This document shows, piece after piece, positions 47,589 through 57,508 of a DNA stretch of 64,000 nt. The number at the start of each line of letters is the position of its first letter. Positions within the stretch are counted from its first letter, which is position 1. Both the position numbers and the translations under genes were made by a program. Under the pieces are notes generated by a model, which saw nothing but the letters and a program-made list of their open reading frames with translations, had not been told where the DNA came from and did no database searches. Origin of the DNA: Rhynchopus sp. YZ270_cl-10 (lineage: Eukaryota; Euglenozoa; Diplonemea; Diplonemida; Diplonemidae); contig OZ037878.1 in the NCBI GenBank assembly GCA_964035575.1, forward strand, positions 930,001-994,000, read 5' to 3'.

Positions 47589-49720
47589 CAACAACAACAA
47601 CAACAACAATCCACGCCAAATGGGATGGCTGCGCAGAACGTGCCTATCAATGGCCTCCAACAACAGCAACAGCTTCAGCAGCTCCAACAACTTCAACAAC
47701 TCCAGCAGCTTCAACAGATGCAACAAATGCAACAGCTTCAACAACAACAACAACAGCAACAGCAGCAACAACTACAGCAGCAAGGTGGATATTCCCAAGG
47801 CTACGTCCAGCCATCGCCCACACCTCCGGTTGCTGTCCCCGGACAGACAACACACACAGCACCTCCCATGCAGCCCTCCCCTACTCACGCCCCCGCCCCT
47901 GCCCAAGAAAAGCAAGAGAAGGAGTCGCGGGGGTTGTTTGGGAAGAAGAAAAAGAAGAAAAAGAGCCCCACCTCGGAAGACCTGCCAGCTACCACACAGC
48001 CCGAATCCGACCACAGCAACAGCTCCCAGCCACCACCGCCAAGCACCGTGCAGGCCAACGATAATGGGGAGTGGAAGCTCTTCGATAGCCCCAGGAAGAA
48101 GGTCTCGATAGACGACTTTGACCTGGTGGCAGAGCTCGGGAAGGGTTCCTTTGGCGAGGTCTTCAAGGTCAACTATACGAAGAGACGTCGCAAAGCGGCG
48201 CAAGATAGCTCCGCACCCCCCTCGCCTGTTGCAGACGACGGAAAGGACAAAGACAAGTTCTACGCCCTCAAGATCATGTCCAAGGCAAAGATATGCAAGC
48301 CACAGGAAGTGCTCTCTGAGCGTGCCGTCCTGCAGCACATTGACCACCCCTTCGTCGTGCGTCTCGTGGGCGCCTTCCAGACCCCCACCAAGCTCTGCCT
48401 CATCCTTTCCTACCTCCCATTTGGGAACCTTCGCGAGCATCTCAAACAGTGTGTCGCTTTGTCTCCTCAGTGCGCAGCATTTACCTCGGCTTGCATTCTG
48501 CTGGCGCTGGAATATTTGCACGAAAATAAAATAATCTACCGTGACCTGAAGCCAGAGAACATTGTTATGGACGAGTTGGGGTACCCGGTTCTGACGGATA
48601 TGGGGCTGGCCAAGGAGCTCAAGGAACAGATGGCGCACACGTGCTGTGGGACACCATTGTACACGGCGCCTGAGGTGCTGACCAGTCGAGATGCAGGTGG
48701 GTACACGACTGCAGTCGACTGGTGGTCGTTTGGGATCATTCTGGCAGAAATGTTGCAAGGTGTGCCGCCGTTCTACTCGAACAACTCGAAGGCAGTGTTT
48801 CAGTTGGTTCTGAACAAACCCCCGCAGCTCGCACCACCTGTTGTTGACATTGGCAAGCAAATCATCACCGAATTCCTTGCGAAAAACCCTCGTCAGCGTC
48901 TCACAGACCCCGTTGCCATTAAACAGAAAGAGTTCTTCGCCGTCTTTGGCTTCAACTGGCAGTCTCTTCGAGGGAGAAAGGTATGCCCCTTATTCTGTTC
49001 TTTTTTGCATTTTGAATTTTATTTGTGGAACCTACGGAGAATCAGTGCCTGTGTCTGGCGAGGCTTTTACACTTTCAACTTCTCGTTTGGGATGGGCATT
49101 CACGTGAGGCATATTCATCTTTTAACCTTTGTGTTTTGCTGTTGGTCTCTTTGCGGCATCTGATTCTGATACCCTGATCTGGTTGCAAGATGTGCTATCA
49201 GTTACGTTTTGATATCTGATAACGGCCAGTCGCCACGCAAGTGGTCCTCCCCCATCCGTTTCGTGGTCTCCCCCCGGCGTCAGGTGACAAATGGGGTCAA
49301 GGCTTTTTAGAGGTGACTACGTGTAAGAGTTTAGGTCATCTCACCAATTTTTCTGTTAACTTCTTCAGTACTCGAGTGTCCTGCTTGCTTCTGCGGATGG
49401 AAAACGCCCTGTCCCCACGGAACACGTACTGACCGACATGCAGAAGGAAACCATTCTGAAAGACACCAAGGCAAATCCTGGGCCGAACGGCACAAACTAT
49501 CTGGTATGTGATCAGGCTGTGTTGGTCAGGATATTTGTTCTTTTCCACATTTTAGAGAATTTCTTTCCAGAGGTATTCCCTTTTTATCAATGCCTACACG
49601 TACATCTTCATCTTTGAAGTTCCAATTTTTTGTGCATCCTGAATACGCTCATTAACTTGCCTGCATTAACCACTACTTCGGCCTACCTTCTATATCACCA
49701 CACAGACCTGGACACTGTGA
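47436..49720 (+). CDS. AGC-family Ser/Thr protein kinase with polyglutamine N-terminus
   Basis: Three exons join in frame: 47436-48980, 49369-49503 and 49706-49720, giving 564 residues; both donors are GTATGC/GTATGT. Residues 1-130 are dominated by glutamine runs broken by Leu and Met (a likely disordered or coiled-coil region), followed by a Pro/Ser linker with a lysine run (GKKKKKKKS). The kinase domain spans about 225-510: GKGSFGEV (234-241), Lys278 in YALKIM, Glu294, YRDLKPEN with Asp369, TDMGLAK with Asp387 (Met replaces the usual Phe of DFG), T-loop CGTPLYTAPE with Thr405, and DWWSFGIILAEM. The order and T-loop are AGC-like (PKA/Akt/S6K). An insert of about 27 residues lies between the glycine loop and the catalytic lysine. 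The C-tail (exon 2 and NYLTWTL) lacks a canonical FxxF[ST]Y motif. Start chosen at the first ATG after a pyrimidine-AG. Substrate unknown. Confidence 0.9.
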
Positions 49721-51674
49721 GTGCGGGGGCATGATCCATCCACACCTCTTGCTGCGAAAGCACCAAGGGCGCCGCAGCGCGAGAGGGAATGCGGCAACTC
49801 ATTCTTGCCAACATCGCGAACTGGTTCGTTCTGATGTATTGATCAGATGTGTGCCGTTGCACGAGAGGGCAAGGTTCAAGGTTTCTTTATCTTTGCACAG
49901 TTGTCTTCGTTTGAATGATTCGTGGTTGCCCAAGGTCACACACACACACACACATAACAATAGAGTAGGGGAGTTTCATAAAGAATCAGACAAACCCGTA
50001 AAGCAGGAATTGGTCAGTATTCCCTTCATCCTTTCCCCCCTTCCCCAAGAGCAGAAGCAGTGCCTGCATCCGCGCGATGTACGGTGAGGCGTTTCAGCTT
50101 TTCTCTCTTTCCCCTCTTTGTGAAAGAAATAAATGCATCCAAAAAAAAGCTAGCATCTGGTATATGGGGCGGGCAGTGAAGGGAGGGTGACAACTGTATC
50201 CACATCTGTATACGTTTTGTTAATGCCAGGAGGCGGCACAATTATTGCTCTCTTCTTGTTCGGAAGTAAAAAACCTGGAAGGGGACTTTCCTCGCTCCGT
50301 AGTGCTGTGGTAAGCTCCACGAGGAAAGCCAGATACTCAGTGATATCTGTGGTGCCGTTTCTCCTTTTGGGAGTGGCTTTGCCATTACAGAGATACCTAA
50401 CCATTTTCCCACGGCGTTTTTTTGTGTTTTTTCTTCTTTTCTTGATGACTATGCACAGAGGCTTAGTTCATCTTCACTAACTTTTCTATTTTGTGGGTCC
50501 CATGCATCATGAGGAAAACGGAAGTAAAATGCATTTTTCTTGGTTTTCATTGATACATGTCCGGCTCGATTCTTTTACAAGGGTTTCTTTTATACCTACA
50601 AGCGTCGCTTAAAGGAGAAATAGTTCTTCCGATACGGTCGCCAATCACCCCTCCCCTCCAAACAAGGTAATTGAGCAATCAATGGAAAACCTTTTCTCCC
50701 CCCCCTTTTTACTTACCTATCAGAGTTACTATTTTTTGTTCAGCTGGAAGCCATGACTCTATATAAACCAGGAATTGCAAAGGGCAACAGGATGCGAGCA
50801 GCCTCATAACAACTTTAAAATAAACAAAAAGTCGATCGTCAAATATAATTTTGATGAACACCTTTTTACTGATACACGCTCGCTTTTCATGGTTCCTTTT
50901 GATAACCTTATACTCCCTTTGTTGGTTGGTGCAAGGAAACATTTCCAATTGCTGTTTTGAATGTGCATTGATCATTATTTCAAACAAAACTTTAGGAGTG
51001 TGACAAGCCATGCTCAACCACATTAAGGGAGGTCTGCAGCTACCATGGACCACCTGTTTTCGTCAATTTTTCGATACAAAAAAATAAGTGGAGTTCATCC
51101 TCGGGTGTCTACACTAATACAACCAAATTTTCAAAAAAAAGGAAAAAAAAAAAATAAGGGGGAGGGGAATATAAAGAAATAATCTACCTCTTCATTGGGT
51201 ATGGTGTTCACTACGTCAGGGGACAAAAACCTTTCTGAAAGGCGTCCCCCCCTAGGGCTGCATTTGTTATGACAGCTACACTAAAACAAACAAATTATCA
51301 AACAAGAATAGGGAGAGGGGGGGGTTTTCTATTTTACCACCATCTCTACCCACGACCCTTCCCTCTTTCTGTTCTTTTTTTTCGACGTGTTTTCTTGTTT
51401 TCTTGTGTCTTTTTGTGTCTTTTGTTACCTTTTTTCGCCACCCCGGGTTTCAGATAATGTCTCTGAGGTGGGGAAGAAAGGCAATTTCTTGAAGGGATTC
51501 TGCGGAAACCCCCCGAAAGGCTGCATCACCGCGTCCTTTTTTCACCCCCTCTTTTTTTCTGTCTGTTCAGTTCCTATATGAAAGAAAACAAAACACCATC
51601 CTCCGATCAGGATGAAAAGGAGAGCGGGGAAGGGGGGAAGGGGGGAGGGTCGGGGTTTTATTTTTTTTTTTGAG
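49721..51674. other. Long gene-free stretch
   Basis: I see no convincing exon. It contains a (CA)n run near 49939-49953, T/C-rich runs and poly-A. A sequence reading GGAGTTCATCCTCGGGTGTC then TACACTAATAC (51090-51120) has relatives at 46526 and 61249; a weaker relative is at about 51258-51302. A minus-strand frame (50150-50404, 84 codons) has moderately protein-like composition but no supporting features. Confidence 0.4.
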
Positions 51675-52055
51675 AGATACCCCAGGGCACTAGCTTGGTT
51701 TTGGGGGAAATTCCAGAAGTGGGTCGCTTTCCATGAAAGTGGGTCAGCGAGTTTTTTACTACAGAAGATGGTTTAGCGGCGTTCTACGAGCTATTTTCTC
51801 CAATCCCAGCTTGTGGTGGGGGATATTCGCGAAAATGGCCAAAATTCGGTCAGTGTTGCAGTAATCCTCCGAAATGTGCTGTTTGCCCGCCTCACTTTGT
51901 GGTCTCTCGGAAAACTACCACTGGTATCTGTATGAGTTTCAGAGCTTTCTTCCTCGAGGCAGACTTAAAGAAACTGAACCCTTGGTTCATGCACCGCCTC
52001 ACCGCCGTGTAGTCACGGGTGTTTCGGACAGTGTTATTTTGCACGAACGGTCTCA

Positions 52056-52092
52056 TCCAGGGTTTTTTTTGCGGAGCAAAAAAAACCCTGGA
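52056..52092. repeat. Perfect 17-bp-arm hairpin
   Basis: TCCAGGGTTTTTTTTGC, loop GGA, then the exact complement. Smaller hairpins of the same kind (CCTTTTTTGC, loop GGA or AGA, GCAAAAAAGG) occur at 52177-52199 and 53781-53803. GGCGCCGCAGGC follows 52092 and 53803 within about 20 bp; 52199 has no such copy close by. Confidence 0.85.
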
Positions 52093-52199
52093 TGATAATA
52101 TGGCGCCGCAGGCGAAAAAAAAATAGGGCGCAGTGTAAAAATCTAGCTTTTTACACCACAGAGTCACTCAACGAACCCTTTTTTGCGGAGCAAAAAAGG
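52093..52199. repeat. About 107-bp repeat, copy 1
   Basis: From GGCGCCGCAGGCG through an A-run, TAGGGCGCAGTGTAAAAA, AGCTTTTTACACCACA and a hairpin. Copy 2 lies at 53697-53803 in the same orientation, 1,604 bp away, with scattered differences. Confidence 0.75.
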
Positions 52200-52204
52200 A
52201 ATAG

Positions 52205-52745
52205 CTATTTCCCTCCCTCCCGCCAGAGCCCGAGGGATCCCTTGAGGGAATCCCGAGGGCCAAGGGAGGGAGGGATGTAGCTTTGTGACCCGAAGAGGTC
52301 GTTTTCTACCCGAACTGCCTGCAAACAAGCGCTTTTGTGGTGTTTTGTGTACAAACACGTATGTTTTTCGGCCCACATGGGTACCATCGTTTGTGGCCCA
52401 CGGACGCCCAAAAGCATGCGAATACGCTTTTCGAGTCGCAGAAACCAGGTTGTGGGCCGTTTTAAAAAGTTTTTGACCGGTTTCAGTCACCAAAACGCAC
52501 ATTCTCTCGCGGGAATTTTTGGTGCTCTCAAGGGAATCCTCTTAGCTCTCAAGGGAATCCCTTGAGACCTCTGGAGGGTTACAAAAATGGCGCCGCAGGC
52601 AAAAATGGTTATTTCCCTCCCTCCCGCCAAAGCCCGAGGGACCCTTGAGGGAGGTCAGGGCTCCCCGAGGGCCGAAGGCCCGAGGGAAGCCCTGACCTCC
52701 CGAAAGGAGTCCCGAGGGCCAAGGGAGGGTGGGATGTAACTTTGT
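52205..52745. repeat. Paired foldback repeats with CCCTCCCTCCCGCC / GGGAGGGAGGG arms
   Basis: Two related hairpin units lie at about 52205-52300 and 52600-52745. Both start TATTTCCCTCCCTCCCGCCA and end GAGGGCCAAGGGAGGG, and both are followed by GGATGTA and CTTTGTG. The second contains an extra perfect palindrome (GGGAGGTCAGGGCT and its complement around a G/C-rich centre) that the first lacks, as if a smaller foldback had inserted. Confidence 0.7.
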
Positions 52746-53696
52746 GCCCCGACCAGGTGGCTTTCCGAACCCGAACCACGGTTACCTACGTGCACATGCA
52801 GGGTACACAGGCAAAACACGCGTATTTTTTTTTTTTTTTTTTTTGGTCAGTATATAGGCCCAAAAAACCCAGTTTTCGAAGGGAGCCCCCCGATTTTCGA
52901 AGGGAGGGAAAGTGTATCGGACAACGTAAAAAAAAATTTTCGGAGGGACCCTCCGATTTTCGGAGGGTCCCTTCGAAATTTCGAAGGGAGGGAAAGTGTA
53001 GAAAAACCGTTCCCGCGGGAATTTTTTTTTTTCGGCGGGAGGGTAAGGAAAGCCACCGGGAGGGGTACAAAATAAAAATAAGGTACAGCCTCCCGGGTCC
53101 TCCTCTAGACCCTTCCCACGTGCAAAACCCTACAGAATTCTCAGATTTTTGGTGGGATGATGGCAGGATGATGGTTTTTGGTCGGGGGGAAAGCCATTTT
53201 CCGTGGGATGATGGATGATGGTTAGCGTCAGGCCTGAACAGGCTCGGGGGGAGTTCCCTATAGTCGAGCTCCCAAAAAAATTTTTTCTAAAATCCAAAAC
53301 AGGGGTGGGCGGGCACCCTGGGGTTTTTTCCATTTTTTTGGATCGGGCACCCGGGTTTTTTCTAAGGATTTTTACAGGCAATTTTTGGATTTTTCTGAGA
53401 ACACGCTGCCCCCCTGCCGAAATATGTTCTCGGTTTTCCCTTTTCGGGGGGGTTTTTTTTTTGGCCTTTTTCGGGTTTTCCGAGCTTTTACCCTCACTGT
53501 CACGGGGTCATTTTGAAAAAATGGGCAAGTTCTTGGCTGATACACGTTTTGGTCATTACCACCAGCGAGTTGCTTAGCGGGGTTAAATTGAACTATGATT
53601 CTGGACCCACTGTAACGTGAACCGCCCTCGAAATTCAAGAAGGGGTCCTAAACCCGGGCGCGCTACGCGCTACGTGCACCCCGAATGTTCGGGAGG

Positions 53697-53803
53697 AATA
53701 TAAAACGGCGCCGCAGGCGGAAAAAAAATAGGGTACAGTATAAAAAATGCAGCTTTACACCACAAAGCCACTCAGCGAATCCTTTTTTGCAGAGCAAAAA
53801 AGG
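53697..53803. repeat. About 107-bp repeat, copy 2
   Basis: Second copy of the 52093-52199 unit, followed directly by another GGCGCCGCAGGC (53810-53821). Confidence 0.75.
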
Positions 53804-54172
53804 GAAAATGGCGCCGCAGGCAAATTTTTTTATAAGGTGCAGCCCTGGGCGGCGCGGAATTATTTTCTTTTTCGTTCCTCAGTGCCGTCAGGGCCTGCCC
53901 AAGTGCGCCAACGCAATGCACTTTGCTACCACCGTGGTAGCGAGCACTTGCAGCACTGCAAGAAGCAAGGTTCCCTCGACGTTTGCAGTCACACGCACCA
54001 TACTGTATTATTATTTATTCTGTTGTGCGGGAGGTGAAAGGGACGAGACCGAAGGAAGCGGGGTGGAGACTTTTTTTGTTCATTATGGCTTGGTACCGCA
54101 CTCCCCGGGCAGAGTGCGAGTTATTCTCAGCCACACGGGGCCCTGCCCGACCCCCCAGACTTTTTCCCCTAA

Positions 54173-54262
54173 GAAAAACCCTTAGAAAAATAAATTTTCC
54201 CCGTATAAAATCCTTAGAAAAAATAATTTTCCCCCCGTGTAAAATCCTTAGAAAAAATAAAA
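54173..54262. repeat. Short tandem repeat, three units of about 35 bp
   Basis: Three successive units contain CCTTAGAAAAA(A)TAA, then TTTTCCCC, then GTATAAAAT or GTGTAAAAT. The first unit is slightly diverged. Confidence 0.7.
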
Positions 54263-54422
54263 TCAAATCAAAATCGGGCCCCGGGCACCCACTTTAGGCC
54301 CAGGCCTGATCCAAAATCTAATTTTTTTTTTTTTTCCCGGCTGACCCACTTTTTTTTTTTAAAGTACAGGAAGTGGGTCAGCTGACCCGCTGACCCAGCC
54401 AAGCTAGTCCCCTGAGATACCC

Positions 54423-54502
54423 CAGGGAAATTGAGCCTCAAAAAAATAGTCCCAATTTCCACCAAAACCACCAGAGCATTGCTATGTGCGACACCAATTC
54501 TA

Positions 54503-54539
<37 letters not shown>

Positions 54540-55653
54540 CACTGTAACCTACCATGGTAGGCGTGACGCTGACTACACGGTAGTTATTGGTAGCCGCGCC
54601 ACTGGTACTGCCTCTTGCTTAGTTTTGTTGTTGTGCTACTTAGCGGGGTTCCACACTGCGACGGGGCAGGGGGGACAGCTTCCCTTTTCCTCTTGGAGAC
54701 ACAGTCCGCACACCTCTCCCCAAGGTGTGGCAGAGCCTACTGACTCTGGGCTGACGACAAAAGGGGACATGCCCCATATAAAAGCTAAAAATTTGGGGTT
54801 TTTTTTTTGTTTGGTCCTGGGCTGGACCTTAAATTGCATCCGGGGGTCCGTTCCTCCAGAAACTCTATGAAGGTGTTGACCGCTCGAACCGATGTCTCCT
54901 ACCTGAGAGATTACAAAACAGGAGGCGAGGAGGGGTATGCGGGGCGTTTTTGTGCCTTCAGGGTCTTTTTGTTTTTCAGCAACCCTGCCTCTCCTATATC
55001 ACCAGTGCATAGCCTTTGTCTTTCTGTTGGGGTATGCGGGACTTCCCCTAGTCCTCAGGGTCTAAACGCCCCTGCCCTCTTTTATGCAAGTTCACCCTGG
55101 CAGGGTATATAAATGCTGGGTCAGGCTGGCCCCCCTATGCTATGATGGGTGCTCGCACCCGGAGCATAAATGGCCAGCGGTCAGGCCAGAGTCGCTCTAC
55201 GGAGTCTCTCTGCCACGCCTTTGGGTTACGGTGTGCTGCCTGTAAGGACGTCCATGTATATCCCTAAGAGAAAGGGTGAGGCCCAACTGTCGGTACAGCA
55301 TGGGGCGCCAAGAGAGAGATGTTGTGACCCCCCCGCCCACCCCTTTTTGTGTTTTTGGGTTTCTGCTCTCTTGTGTAGACTATCGTGCACCAAGCGTTGG
55401 GTGCAGCGAACTGCAGTACCTGTAAGCTCACAACTCTTCAACGGAAGGTGGGCCGCCGGCTGTCGAGCGGTTGTGAACCGCCCTCGTTCTCTTACGGTAC
55501 GGGCCAGTCATTAGGTTTCCTTTTTACATCTTCTGTTGTTGGCCGCAGGGTACTTGTGCTTTCATCCGGATGGCTGGCATCGTACGTGGGTCAGTCGGAG
55601 GTGCCTGCATTAATAACTTCACTTTGTTTTTTTTTGTTTTTGTTTTTGTTTCT

Positions 55654-55686
<33 letters not shown>

Positions 55687-55687
55687 G
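54423..55687. other. Gene-free stretch with poly-T runs
   Basis: Contains a T-run of over 30 bases (54506-54539) and a T-rich tract (55623-55685). The sequence between is richer in G/C and holds short open frames with no recognisable motif. The composition differs from its surroundings and may be older repeat material. Confidence 0.4.
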
Positions 55688-55696
55688 ATTTGAAAC

Positions 55697-56256
55697 CAGG
55701 GGACATTGGTAGTTTGAGATTTTGAAAAAAAAGCCGGTGTGAGCCAAAAAAGCCGGTGTGAGGCAATTTTTTTTTCCCCACGCATTTTTGGCAGAGACCT
55801 CCACAACTCTTTCCCCTCCGCGCCCTTGTCTAACCATATGGCATCAAAACTTTTCTGGCGAAGCCACGGTACGCAACATTTCAAAAATTGTGACATAAAA
55901 TCGCACGCTTTTATAGCCAAACTATGGTAAAGGTAGCTGTGACTATGGCCTAGGGTAGAGCTGTGGGCTACCGCTCGTCATTTTTAGCTGCGCCGCAGGC
56001 GCACGGTACGCTACTTTTTTATGAGAGTTGCAAACATCTATTTCTTTTGATTGAACGGACCGATTGGTCTTTGTGGTGGGGTCACATGCACATAAGAAAC
56101 CGCTACAGATGTGGTTGTAGCCTTGTATGAGGAGATAAAATTCAGAAAAAAATTCAAAAATCTGCCTTTTTCTTTTTTTTTTTTTTTTTTCTCAAAATCC
56201 CACACCGGCTTAGCCGGTGTGGCCACACCGGCACACCGGCATACTAATGTCCCCTG
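55697..56256. mobile_element. Short CAGGGG-ended inverted-repeat element (MITE-like)
   Basis: The ends are CAGGGGACATTGGTA and the complement of CAGGGGACATTAGTA. The perfect 9-bp duplication ATTTGAAAC flanks it (55688-55696, 56257-56265); it can be read as 8 bp. Subterminal GCCGGTGTG words occur twice near the left end and about five times in both orientations near the right end. At 560 bp with no coding capacity, it is a non-autonomous element, probably hAT-like. Confidence 0.85.
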
Positions 56257-56265
56257 ATTTGAAAC

Positions 56266-57508
56266 TGAATTTTTCTTTTTAGAAGTGAGTGCAGAGTGAG
56301 TGGCCAAAGCTTTGGATGCAACCATCGTACGAAGCCCACCCCTTTCCCCCTCCTCATCAGTAGACTGTGTTTCCTTTATTAAGTACACAGTCAAAGAGAG
56401 GGCTTTGTATTTCAAGTCAACTTTTTTTTAACAAGGTGACTAAGTACTGCGAGGCGTTCATGGGTTCATCTTACAAAAATTTTTTTTTTGTCTTACTCTC
56501 TGCGGCTCTCTAGGTGTGTGTAAGCTGTGTGTTGCTGGAAGCGATCAATGCATCACATGTTTATGCTCTTCTCCTCGCCCCCATTTTCAGGTAGGGAAGG
56601 GAGGTCGGGTTGGGGACTGCAAAATATTTTTGTCTTACTCTCTGCCGCTCTTAATAAGGTGTAACCACCTTTTAAAATAAATGACACTTTTTTTTTTTGT
56701 GCGCATGCACAGTCTGCAGAAACCAGTCTTGATGATTTCAAGTTTTCGTTTATGTTAGGGGTCAGTCTAGCTCAAATGGTGTCAAGGAGGGAAGGGGAGA
56801 AGGGGGAAAAATAGAGTGATTTTTTTCTCTCTCTCTCTCTCCCACTCTTGCAAACAATTATGTGATGTGTGTACATGGTCATTGTTTTGTATTGTTTTTT
56901 TTACGATTTTTGTTTTTTTTGAACTCTACAGCACCCTTGTTAGGGCAACTTTGACATCTCTGTTTTTTCTCTCCTCCCCGTGGAGGTCCGGTGCGTGCCG
57001 TCCACAGAGGCGTTTTTGCACTTCGAATTTTTGTTCTTTTATTTTTGCAATTTTGTTGGAATTGTGTAGTTTGTCACTTTGTGCAATATTCAGTTTGTTT
57101 TGTGCGTTTTGTCCCCTTTCCCCCCCCCCTCCCCTTTTGTAGGGATTCACGACTACCGATATTGCGCTCTTCTCTGCATAGACAGTTTCGACGAGTCTTT
57201 GATTCACAAAAGGAATGTGTTCCACACACAGACAGTGGTCCTTCCTTCGGTGCATCGTCGCACTTCAAGGCTTCTCCGTTTTTACCCCACAAACTCACCG
57301 CGACACACGATTTTTCAAATTTTCAAAAAAAAAAAAAAAAAAAAACGCACCGTTTCTCAAAATACTTTATACACACTTTCCCCATATTTATTCTTTTTTT
57401 TTCATTGGTCTCAATAAAACAGACATTTCCCCTTCTTTTTTTCTCTCACCCTCCACTCCACCTTTATTACTTCCAGGACGATTCAGGGGGTAGATCCTCT
57501 TTTAAAAG
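56266..57508. other. Gene-free stretch and 5' region of the next gene
   Basis: Pyrimidine-rich with T-runs and an A-run at 57324-57344. Bases 56390-56432 are a partial copy of the repeat family at 59401 and 61615. The last 100 bp are C/T-rich and contain CTTCCAG at 57471-57477 and GGTAG at 57489-57493, candidate leader acceptors before the ATG at 57509. Confidence 0.45.

Larger units (their letters stand above)
51683..54414. mobile_element. hAT-like composite element with nested repeats
   Basis: The ends are imperfect inverted repeats: CAGGGCACTAGCTTGG at the left and the complement of CAGGGGACTAGCTTGG at the right. They are flanked by the 8-bp duplication AGATACCC (51675-51682, 54415-54422). 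The right flank continues CAGGG, like the element end itself, so the duplication could be longer or the target could be another element's end. Subterminal repeats GTGGGTC/GACCCAC are present at both ends (about 51719-51747 and 54340-54397), as is usual for hAT elements. The 2.7-kb interior has no transposase; it is filled with hairpins, duplicated segments and T-rich runs, suggesting a non-autonomous element that picked up others. Confidence 0.7.

Noticed and set aside
47772-48860. 362-codon antisense frame over the kinase gene
   Set aside because: Shadow frame; the kinase motifs lie on the plus strand in consistent order.
50150-50404. 84-codon minus-strand frame (and an overlapping plus-strand frame)
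   Set aside because: The composition is somewhat protein-like, but there are no motifs, splice partners or relatives visible.
51683-54414. Search for a hAT transposase in the largest element
   Set aside because: The frames here (up to about 158 codons) are low-complexity or frame shadows; no catalytic or dimerisation motif is visible.
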